A DNA stretch of 32,355 nt. Origin: JAGPKI01 sp052034135. Its GTDB lineage: Bacteria > Caldisericota > Caldisericia > UBA6126 > JAGPKI01. The notes under the pieces were generated by a model, which was given only the letters and a program-made list of their open reading frames with translations, ran no database searches and was not told where the DNA came from. Shown here one piece after another: positions 1-6,609 of the stretch; position 1 is the first letter of the stretch, and each line of letters begins with the position of its first letter. The DNA lies in contig JBPOJC010000063.1 of the NCBI GenBank assembly GCA_052034135.1, positions 1 to 32,355 of the forward strand, written 5' to 3'. A program made the translations under genes and the position numbers.

Positions 1-26
1 TTTGTGTATGGTTAAAGATATGAGGA

Positions 27-164
27 GAGGTGAATAAGTTTACATTTGTCATTAGCCCAAGAGGCCGTCGGGAATGTTAAACCCACCTCCCCTGTTCCTT
101 AAAGCCTGTACTTAGTACATTAGGCAATTAAAGCCTGTATTTTACGATGTTAGGCTTAAAGGAA
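27..164 (+). ncRNA. Putative IS110 bridge-RNA-like structured leader
   Basis: This leader lies upstream of an IS110 transposase start and folds into a 5' stem-loop followed by two similar hairpins. Stem 1 pairs GAGGTG (27-32) with CACCTC (84-89) and GTTTA/CATT (38-46) with AATG/TAAAC (73-82, one bulged T). Hairpin 2 pairs GCCTGTAC (104-111) with GTAC (115-118) and AGGC (122-125). Hairpin 3 pairs AAGCCT (131-136) with AGGCTT (152-157), with GTA/TAC inside. In an alternative fold, 95-107 pairs with 152-164 (12 of 13). IS110-group elements are known to carry a bridge (seek) RNA in this leader, with a 5' stem-loop and two binding loops. The pairings are seen by eye. The RNA identity is inference, and the element is broken, so any RNA would be a relic or act in trans with an intact relative. 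Confidence 0.5.
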
Positions 165-215
165 TATCCTTAATATCTATTATTATAACCAAACAAATTT
201 AAAAACAATAAATTT

Positions 216-221
216 GGAGGG
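216..221 (+). promoter_or_regulatory. Ribosome binding site of IS110 transposase
   Basis: GGAGGG lies 8 nt upstream of the ATG at 230. It supports that start and leaves a leader of more than 200 nt before the transposase, as expected for IS110-group elements. Confidence 0.7.
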
Positions 222-229
222 AAGAAAAA

Positions 230-420
230 ATGAAATCAATAGTTGCAGTAGGAATTGATGTATCAAAGGAGAAATTGGATGTTTCATTCTATGATGGAAA
301 GAATCATATTATTAAAGTTTATCCAAACAAGGAAGATGGTATAGCAAACCTTATTAATGATGCAGAGGCTATTAAGAAAAAACAAGAAGATAGAAACCAA
401 GGATATGATTGTGTCTTCCA
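230..420 (+). pseudogene. IS110-family transposase, N-terminal fragment
   Basis: About 63 codons remain of a transposase that normally has about 330-400 residues. The N-terminus carries the signature VGIDVSKEKLDVSF of the RuvC-like DEDD domain (residues 7-20), whose first catalytic Asp is in GIDVS. The frame then runs into a CCCCCTAATT-type sequence at about 412-422, where the left end of an IS3-like element appears to start, and reaches a stop at 431-433. The RuvC core beyond its first strands and the Tnp20 domain with its catalytic Ser are absent. The fragment cannot be active alone. Confidence 0.85.
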
Positions 421-622
421 GCCCCCTAATTAATTGGACAGTTTGTAATAAAATTAAGAGTACAAATTAGGGGGTATAAAATGAGAAAGAGATTTTTTAA
501 GCAAAGAAGAAAAGATTGCAATAATCAAAGAAGTAGAAAAATCTCCAACAATAGTAGAATTTCTTAAGTGCTACAATATAGAAAACTCAATGTATTATAA
601 ATGTTTTTTTATGTATAGTTAA
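412..622 (+). mobile_element. IS3-like element remnant (left end plus broken orfA)
   Basis: The putative left end starts with TGTCTTCCAGCCCCCTAATT and interrupts the IS110 gene. The ATG at 481 opens an orfA-like protein, MRKRFF. Removing one A near 499 continues it as SKEEKIAIIKEVEKSPTIVE and then a YNIENSMYYK segment, the helix-turn-helix style typical of IS3/IS150 OrfA. The frame ends at 620-622. An inverted repeat pairs CCCCCTAATT (422-431) with AATTAGGGGG (465-474). orfB and the right end are missing. The family call rests on resemblance of the end and the OrfA-like peptide, so it is moderate. Confidence 0.55.
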
Positions 623-624
623 GT

Positions 625-878
625 ACTGAAACCTACTTTTATGTTACTGATATGAGAGGAACTATAATAGCTTTAACAGATGATACTGGTGACATTGCAG
701 AAACTTACTTCCATGACCCATTTGGAAATGTTCTATCAACCCCAACCATATACAACCCTAAGCTATTTATATTGGTAGAGATGATGTTCTCTATGACCCT
801 GAAATTGAATTATATTATATGCATGCAAGGCACTATGACCCAGAAGCTGGTAGATTCATAATGAAAGACCCAGTATAA
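625..878 (+). pseudogene. RHS/YD-repeat protein, C-terminal core fragment (frameshifted)
   Basis: Frame 1, from about 625, reads TETYFYVTDMRG, then ALTDDTGDIAETYFHDPFGN, a typical RHS/YD repeat unit. A frameshift near 765-775 moves the homology to a second frame, which reads YIGRDDVLYDPEIELYYMHA, then RHYDPEAGRFIMKDPV and a stop at 876-878. The RYYDPxxGRFxxxDP block marks the end of the RHS-associated core, after which a variable toxin domain normally follows. Here the stop comes directly after DPV, so no toxin tip remains. Everything upstream, including the large repeat barrel, is missing. It abuts the IS3-like remnant and is surely nonfunctional. Confidence 0.8.
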
Positions 879-993
879 AGAAGCTTGAGTAACCGAATTT
901 TACACTCGTAAATATTAAATCATTTTAGATAATTTTTATAAAGAAATACTTTAGTAAAACATTAACACAAAAAAACTTAAATAGAAAATAAAG

Positions 994-1023
994 TTGAACC
1001 AGTTATTTTAATTTTAATATTTA
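994..1023 (+). promoter_or_regulatory. Candidate promoter of the Cys-rich protein gene
   Basis: TTGAAC (994-999) and TATTTA (1018-1023) are 18 bp apart and 50 bp upstream of the start. The -10 box is poor. The surrounding DNA is so AT-rich that chance matches are likely. Confidence 0.3.
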
Positions 1024-1072
1024 TTACGGGAATTATATTTTAATAACATAAACTTTTTAAAAGGAGGGATGT

Positions 1073-3895
1073 ATGAAGAGAAATCACAAGTTTTTTTCGT
1101 TTCTTATTGTAACTGCTCTATTATTTTCAAATCTTGCAATCAACGCTCAGAATTCAGCAACTTTCACTCTAAAAGCCTCTGGTCAATGTGGATATAACAC
1201 TCTCGAATGGGAAAAAGTAGAAGGAGCAGTATGGTATTACATTTATCGTGGTATAGGTGAAGGAAATGAAGAAAGTATGCCTCTAACAGATTTTCCAATC
1301 AAAGAAACTACTTACAAAGACACAAAAGGACTTAAAGAAGGAGTTAAGTATTGTTATTATGTGAAGGCATTAGACGAAAAGAATATAGAAATTGCACGAT
1401 CAATTGAAGCTTGCGCAATTCCGACCTGTTCATCTGAAACTCCAGAAGAAGAAGAGTGTGAATTAATCTTGCAATTTAAGATTGGTAATATTTACTACTG
1501 GGTTAATGGTGAACAAAAAGGTCCAATGCTTACTGCGCCAATTTTAAGATGGGATAGAACTTTCTTAATAATAAGGCATGTTGTTGAAGAAGTTGGTGGA
1601 GAAATTTTTTGGGATGGAACAGATAAAATAGTAACAATAATAACAAAAGAAGGTAAAAAGATTGAATTTCAGATTGGTAATAAGATGTATAAAGTTAATG
1701 GAGCTTCTAAGCAGATAGACCCGTATAATTCAAATGTTGTTCCATTTATTGATAACGGCAGGACCTTGATTCCTCTAAGAGTAACTGGCGAGGAATTAAA
1801 CGCAAAAGAGATAAACTGGTATGCGGATAGAATGGTTGCAGAACTAATTTTCCCATGTCAAGAAAAACCTTGTAAATGGATATGTGGATGTATATTGAAA
1901 GCTGGACCTGCTACTGATACTAACTACTGGATTGTTGTTTTTGATGAAAATTGTGATGGAGTTAGCCCGATAGATTTTCAAATACCTGCAAATCTTCATG
2001 ATACTAACCTTAACTTAACTATTGAAGATTACATTAGAAAATTTCCAAATAATAAATACTGGTGTGTTGAGCTTTGTTTAGATGAAAGCGGCAAAATTGT
2101 TAATTGGAAGGCTACACCAGAAAGATACCCTGATTGTTGTGAAGAAGAGGGTGGAAGAATAATTGTTTCTATGCCTAAGGAATGTTTAGAAGGTACAACT
2201 GTATACATCTACAGTATGGATAATGTAGAAGTATGGCATGGAATAGCAAATAATGAAGGTGTTTTTGATACAGGCACGAATCCTTGTATCCTTAAATGTC
2301 CTGCAACCTATAAAGTGGTTCCTAAGAATGAGAAATGTAAGTTCTACCCAGAATCTCAAGAAGTAAGAGTTCCATGCTGTCCAGATGTTGCAAAAGTTGA
2401 GTTTAAGTGCGAATGTGAGGAAGAAGTAAAGAAGGGTGGTATTATTGTAAAAGTTAATTGTGATACTGCAACTGCCCTTATTCCAGTTCCTGGAATTAAA
2501 ATAAATATTTTTAAAACAAGCGATGGCACACTTGTATGGTCAGGTATCACTGATTCCTCTGGAAAGATTGATACATGTTTTAACATAGAACCAGGTCAAT
2601 ATAAGGTTGTTCCTGATGATTATTCAAATATGTGTAGTGATATAGTTCCACCATCACATATAGCCAATGTAACATCTGGGAATAAAGTTGAATTAGTATT
2701 TAAATGCAAGTGCATTGGTAAAAATGGTAGAATAATTGTTAAAATGTCCAAGGAGTGCTTAACTGGAACAAAAGTAATTATTTATGATAAAGATGGTAAT
2801 GTTGTATGGAGTGGAGAAGCAAATAGTGATGGCATATTTGATACCGGGTGCTCTCTTTTATGTCCAGGTGGTCCATATAAAGTCGTTCCTGTAAATGATA
2901 AGTGTAAGTTTAGCCCTCCCGCTCATGAAGTAAGAATAAATAAATGCTGTCCAGAATATGAAGTTGTTGAGTTTAAATGTGAGTGCGAGGAAGAAGTAAA
3001 GAAAGGAAGAATTGATGTATTATTACCTGAAAATTGCATAAAGGGAACAATTGTAGAAATATATGATGCAAGCGGCAAACTCATAACATCAATAAAAGAT
3101 CCAACAAATAATGTATTCACAACTGGATGCACTCTTTCCTGTCCTGGAACATACATAGTTAAACCAGTAAATAAAATTTGCAAGTTCTATCCTGAATCTC
3201 AAAAAGTTGAATTAAAAGATTGTTGTCCTGAGAAATATGTTCGTGTTGAGTTTAAATGTGAGTGCGAGGAAGAAAAGTATGGAAGGATAGTTGTAACTAT
3301 ACCTGGAAATTGTGTTAAAGGAACTACAATTTACATTTATGACTCAACCGGTAATATTGTTTCATCCGGATCACCGAATGCAAATGGTGTATTCGATACC
3401 GATTGTAAGCTTAAATGTATCGCAACCTATAAGGTGGTTCCTAAAAACGAGAATTGCAAGTTCTACCCAGAATCTCAAGAAGTAAGAGTTCCATGCTGTC
3501 CAGATGTTGCAAAAGTTGAGTTTAAGTGTGAGTGTCAAGAAGAGAAGAAAGGAAGAATTGATGTATTACTACCTGAAAATTGCATAAAGGGAACAGTTGT
3601 AGAAATATATGATGCAAATGGCAAACTCATAACATCAATAAAAGAACCAACAAATAATGTATTCACAACTGGATGTACTCTTCCCTGCCCCGGAATATAC
3701 ATAGTTAAACCAGTAAATAAAATTTGCAAGTTCTATCCAGAATCTCAAAAAGTTGAATTAAAGAATTGCTGCCCCGATTATGTTCGTGTTAATTTTAAGT
3801 GTGAATGCGAAAGTCAAGGAGTTAGAGAAATTGTTCTGTTCTTTAGAAGAATTTGCTCTTACATTTTGAAATTACTAAATGTAACCTCTCAATAA
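1073..3895 (+). CDS. Secreted Cys-rich modular protein with copper-amine-oxidase-like domain
   Basis: A 940-residue protein of unknown function. Residues 1-25 form a signal peptide (Lys/Arg, then a hydrophobic run, then INAQ). Residues 27-120 resemble a fibronectin-III-like domain, and about 130-264 a copper-amine-oxidase N-terminal-like domain (GRTLIPLRVTGEELNA and the paired VNG strands). A Cys-containing linker domain follows to about 360. Six modules of 90-97 residues then start at about 361, 455, 552, 645, 737 and 827. Each has a GRIxV strand, an xIYD turn, YKVVP, and, except in module 2, CKFxPE and CCP; each ends FKCxC. The fold looks like Cna-B or carboxypeptidase-regulatory beta-sandwiches, and the Cys pattern suggests disulfides outside the cell. 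Start chosen for AAGGAGGG at 1061-1068. A surface or structural role is inference. Confidence 0.8.
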   Translation: MKRNHKFFSFLIVTALLFSNLAINAQNSATFTLKASGQCGYNTLEWEKVEGAVWYYIYRGIGEGNEESMPLTDFPIKETTYKDTKGLKEGVKYCYYVKALDEKNIEIARSIEACAIPTCSSETPEEEECELILQFKIGNIYYWVNGEQKGPMLTAPILRWDRTFLIIRHVVEEVGGEIFWDGTDKIVTIITKEGKKIEFQIGNKMYKVNGASKQIDPYNSNVVPFIDNGRTLIPLRVTGEELNAKEINWYADRMVAELIFPCQEKPCKWICGCILKAGPATDTNYWIVVFDENCDGVSPIDFQIPANLHDTNLNLTIEDYIRKFPNNKYWCVELCLDESGKIVNWKATPERYPDCCEEEGGRIIVSMPKECLEGTTVYIYSMDNVEVWHGIANNEGVFDTGTNPCILKCPATYKVVPKNEKCKFYPESQEVRVPCCPDVAKVEFKCECEEEVKKGGIIVKVNCDTATALIPVPGIKINIFKTSDGTLVWSGITDSSGKIDTCFNIEPGQYKVVPDDYSNMCSDIVPPSHIANVTSGNKVELVFKCKCIGKNGRIIVKMSKECLTGTKVIIYDKDGNVVWSGEANSDGIFDTGCSLLCPGGPYKVVPVNDKCKFSPPAHEVRINKCCPEYEVVEFKCECEEEVKKGRIDVLLPENCIKGTIVEIYDASGKLITSIKDPTNNVFTTGCTLSCPGTYIVKPVNKICKFYPESQKVELKDCCPEKYVRVEFKCECEEEKYGRIVVTIPGNCVKGTTIYIYDSTGNIVSSGSPNANGVFDTDCKLKCIATYKVVPKNENCKFYPESQEVRVPCCPDVAKVEFKCECQEEKKGRIDVLLPENCIKGTVVEIYDANGKLITSIKEPTNNVFTTGCTLPCPGIYIVKPVNKICKFYPESQKVELKNCCPDYVRVNFKCECESQGVREIVLFFRRICSYILKLLNVTSQ
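2153..3823 (+). repeat. Six-module coding repeat (about 270-290 bp units)
   Basis: DNA units start at 2153, 2435, 2726, 3005, 3281 and 3551. Units 4 and 6 are more than 90% identical by eye over most of their length. Units 1 and 5 share an identical 71-bp block (2339-2409 and 3458-3528). Unit 2 is the most divergent and lacks the CCP motif. The pattern fits duplication followed by exchange between units. Confidence 0.85.
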
Positions 3896-3921
3896 TCATC
3901 TTGGTTTCAAATTAAATATTT

Positions 3922-3970
3922 ACCTCCTCTTAACTAAGGTGTAACTGAGGCTAAGAGGAGGTTTTATTTT
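3922..3970 (+). terminator. Rho-independent terminator after the Cys-rich gene
   Basis: A perfect 11-bp stem pairs ACCTCCTCTTA (3922-3932) with TAAGAGGAGGT (3952-3962), followed by TTTATTTT. It lies 26 bp after the stop codon. Confidence 0.88.
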
Positions 3971-4063
3971 ATAAGTAAAAAGTGAATCTATTTTAATCTA
4001 TTACACTCTATCGTAAAAATGATCTAACCTTTTAAAACACAAATTGCTAATATAAAACAAAAG

Positions 4064-4091
4064 TTGAAAATTTCATCACTTATAATATAAT
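4064..4091 (+). promoter_or_regulatory. Sigma-70-type promoter for the 4172 gene string
   Basis: TTGAAA (4064-4069), a 16-bp spacer and TATAAT (4086-4091) lie 80 bp upstream of the GTG start at 4172 and downstream of the preceding terminator. The long plus-strand string up to 11843 could be read from here. Confidence 0.65.
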
Positions 4092-4171
4092 AACTCAAAC
4101 TATTTTAGGCTACTTTCCTTTTAGACAATGTTTAGAAGAAGTGAAACCTATTATGACAAAGAGGTGAAAAA

Positions 4172-4441
4172 GTGGAAAAAACTTATATGTGCCCTGCTTG
4201 TAGTAATCAATTATTGAAGGTTACAATTATAGAAGATGGAAAAGATGTAGAAAAATATTACTGTGATATTTGTGATACTTCTTACGATGAACCAGAATTA
4301 GAACCAAATAATAAAAATGTAAAACTAATTAAAAAGACCCCAATATCTAAGAAAAACAAGAAGAAGATTAGCAAAAAATCAGGCAAAACAAAAGAAGCTG
4401 CAAAATCAAAAAAAGTTGCTGAAAATCCAAAAAAAGAATAA
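4172..4441 (+). CDS. Small zinc-ribbon protein with Lys-rich tail
   Basis: An 89-residue protein. Residues 7-10 (CPAC) and 31-34 (CDIC) form a likely four-Cys zinc ribbon. From about residue 48 the chain turns into a strongly basic, low-complexity Lys/Ser/Ala tail that resembles the tails of histone-H1-like bacterial proteins. The start is GTG at 4172, with AGAGGTG at 4160-4166. No known family is recognised. A nucleic-acid-binding role is inference from the ribbon plus the basic tail. The ricT gene follows after 105 bp with no evident terminator, so the two may be co-transcribed. Confidence 0.7.
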   Translation: MEKTYMCPACSNQLLKVTIIEDGKDVEKYYCDICDTSYDEPELEPNNKNVKLIKKTPISKKNKKKISKKSGKTKEAAKSKKVAENPKKE

Positions 4442-4546
4442 ACCATAAAAATATCTTTTAAATTCAAGGGCTTTTAAAATTTATAAAATTATTATTTTTA
4501 TTTACACTATTAAATAATGGAAAATTAATATTGCGGAGAATAAATA

Positions 4547-5350
4547 ATGGAAAATAATATATATGTAGTAAAAGTAAAAGCAAAAGTAGAACTTGTAAAT
4601 TGTAATTCAAATAATAAGAAAATAAATATAGAAGATAAAGTTATCTTTGAAGATAATAATGAGAAAAAATATGGAGTGGTAATTTCACTGCAGCCCCTTA
4701 TAGAAAAGGATAAATCTTTACCAAATATTATAGATACCTCATCTATGCACTCTTCGGAAGATTTAAAAGTTATAGAAGATGCTGAAAAAGAAGTACTTGA
4801 AATTTGCAGAGAAAAGGCAAAAAACTATAAATTAGAAATGGATTTTCTTAAAGCAGAATACTCTCTTGACATGTCAAAAGTAACAGTCTATTTCATGGCA
4901 AATGCAAGAGTTGATTTCAGAGAATTAGTTAAAGATGTAAACAATATGTTAAAAGGTCGCGGTAAATTAGAACTTTGGCAGATAAATTCAAGAGAAAAAG
5001 CGCTTATTTTAGGTGGTTTAGGTGTATGCGGAAGAGAAATCTGCTGTCGCTTAGTTGGTAAATTCCCAGATTCAGTCAGCATTAGAAGCGTTAAAGATCA
5101 AGGCCTTGAAATTAATCCATCAAAAATAACGGGGCTATGCGGAAAACTAATGTGCTGTCTAACCTACGAACACACTCAATATCTTGAAATGGCAGAAAAT
5201 TTCCCAAAAGAGGGAACTAAGGTTTCATTCAATGGAAGAATAGGTGTGGTTAAAGCTAATAATATTATTAAAAATACTGTTATAATTGAATTTGAAGATT
5301 CTGTTGCAATTGAACTTAATAGGGAGGAAGTTGTAATAGCAGATAACTAA
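4547..5350 (+). CDS. ricT: PSP1-domain protein, RicT/YaaT-like
   Basis: A 267-residue protein of the PSP1/RicT (YaaT) family. The conserved core holds RVDFRELVKD, then LGVCGREICC (about residues 163-172) and GLCGKLMCCL (about 201-210), the Cys-rich signature. In Bacillus subtilis, RicT with RicA and RicF forms an iron-sulfur complex that affects RNase Y-dependent mRNA processing, sporulation and competence. In Firmicutes the gene usually sits beside the DNA polymerase III delta-prime gene, but here it heads a different string. The start has CGGAG at 4534-4538. A 14-bp direct repeat (TAAATAATGGAAAA at 4511 and 4541) covers the start region. Family call is strong; the role in this organism is inferred. 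Confidence 0.85.
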   Translation: MENNIYVVKVKAKVELVNCNSNNKKINIEDKVIFEDNNEKKYGVVISLQPLIEKDKSLPNIIDTSSMHSSEDLKVIEDAEKEVLEICREKAKNYKLEMDFLKAEYSLDMSKVTVYFMANARVDFRELVKDVNNMLKGRGKLELWQINSREKALILGGLGVCGREICCRLVGKFPDSVSIRSVKDQGLEINPSKITGLCGKLMCCLTYEHTQYLEMAENFPKEGTKVSFNGRIGVVKANNIIKNTVIIEFEDSVAIELNREEVVIADN

Positions 5351-5355
5351 TTTAT

Positions 5356-6609
5356 ATGACAAGATTTATTTTAATTTTTATACTTGTTGTATCTATACTC
5401 TTTAATATACCATTCATAAACTGTTCAATTCAACAAAGCGAGAGCCAAATATTAATAAATATCCAATTTTTCCCCTACATTTACGTTAAATTAAATAATA
5501 ATAATTTAAATAACTTTATTAAATCAGTAAAAGTGGACGAAAAAGAAATAACAAATTACGAATTCATTCAATTCTCAGATCCTAAAAATAAAAAATTGAT
5601 TCCAGTTTTACTTATTGAAAATTCAAAAAATATGGTCGATTCTGGCTATGATATTCAAACAATGAATTTGCTTCTTCGGATGAAGGCATCGCTGCCAGAG
5701 AAAGAAAATACAGTTGCATTTACTTTTAGCTCCGAATTAGAAAGAATAAAAGGATCAATTCTAACAGTAAATTTTAGTAATGATTCTAATGCAAGATTAA
5801 TTGATTCTCTAATTTTAGTTACGAACATTATAAAAAATATAGATGGATATCCATTTATTATCCTTATAGGAACGGGCGAAGATAGAGGAAGTAAAGCAGA
5901 AAAATTTTTTCCCACATACCCAATAGTCTATATAGATGTTAAAAACAATCCTATCGTAAAAGAGGAAATTAAACAAATTGCAAATCTTTCATCTGGTTTT
6001 TCAATTAATTTATCAGATGTTTTTGACTATTACCAGATCGAGGAAAGAGTAAAAAAAAATCTAAATACAAGCAACCTCCTTCTGCTATTCAAAACACCAT
6101 TTAGATATAACTTATTTAAAAAGCACAGCATTACATTAGAGCTAATTAATGGACAGAAATATGTTGAAAAATTTAATATTAGTGGCTTTCCAATAATAAT
6201 ACCAAGACTTATAATATTGCTTCTGCTTGTAGGCGCTGGTTATTATATCTATATCACATTAAAAAAGAATCCAAGAAAAGTTCAAAAAAAACCTTTATAT
6301 AATAATACTCGCATTGGATGGCTTGAGGTTTATCTTAAAAATGAAAAAAAGAATGTCATAATTGATAATAAAGAATTTATGATTGGTTCAAGGGATATAT
6401 GCAACTTACAAATTTATGATTTTGAAATTTCAGCTTTACATTGTATTATTAAAGAAGTGGAAAAAGGTTTTGAATTAATTGATTTAAATAGCAGATATGG
6501 TGTTTATGTTAACTCTTTGAGGATTTCATCTAAACTATTAGAAAATGATGATGTTATCAAGATAGGATCAACTTTAATGATTTTTAAAGAGAGAGAAATT
6601 AACAATTAA
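5356..6609 (+). CDS. Membrane-anchored FHA protein with vWA-like extracytoplasmic domain
   Basis: A 417-residue protein with a signal peptide or N-terminal anchor (residues 1-23), then a vWA-like region (about 80-240: LIPVLLIENSKNM, then FIILIGTGEDRG) and a transmembrane helix (about 280-300). It ends in a C-terminal FHA domain (about 322-411) with GSR at 344-346, the Ser/His pair at 359/362 and NSRYG at 378-382. FHA domains bind phosphothreonine peptides, and the topology places this one in the cytoplasm. The metal-binding DxSxS motif of vWA is degenerate (ENSKN), so metal-dependent binding is doubtful. It begins 5 nt after ricT without a clear ribosome site, so translational coupling is likely. 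No Ser/Thr kinase is seen nearby. Confidence 0.75.
   Translation: MTRFILIFILVVSILFNIPFINCSIQQSESQILINIQFFPYIYVKLNNNNLNNFIKSVKVDEKEITNYEFIQFSDPKNKKLIPVLLIENSKNMVDSGYDIQTMNLLLRMKASLPEKENTVAFTFSSELERIKGSILTVNFSNDSNARLIDSLILVTNIIKNIDGYPFIILIGTGEDRGSKAEKFFPTYPIVYIDVKNNPIVKEEIKQIANLSSGFSINLSDVFDYYQIEERVKKNLNTSNLLLLFKTPFRYNLFKKHSITLELINGQKYVEKFNISGFPIIIPRLIILLLLVGAGYYIYITLKKNPRKVQKKPLYNNTRIGWLEVYLKNEKKNVIIDNKEFMIGSRDICNLQIYDFEISALHCIIKEVEKGFELIDLNSRYGVYVNSLRISSKLLENDDVIKIGSTLMIFKEREINN

Noticed and set aside
1073..1400. Reading the first large gene as an RHS or toxin protein because of the RHS fragment upstream
   Set aside because: It contains no YD repeats; it has its own ribosome site, signal peptide and unrelated domains.
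2356..3729. Three similar minus-strand frames opposite the Cys-rich gene
   Set aside because: Their similarity only mirrors the coding repeat on the plus strand.
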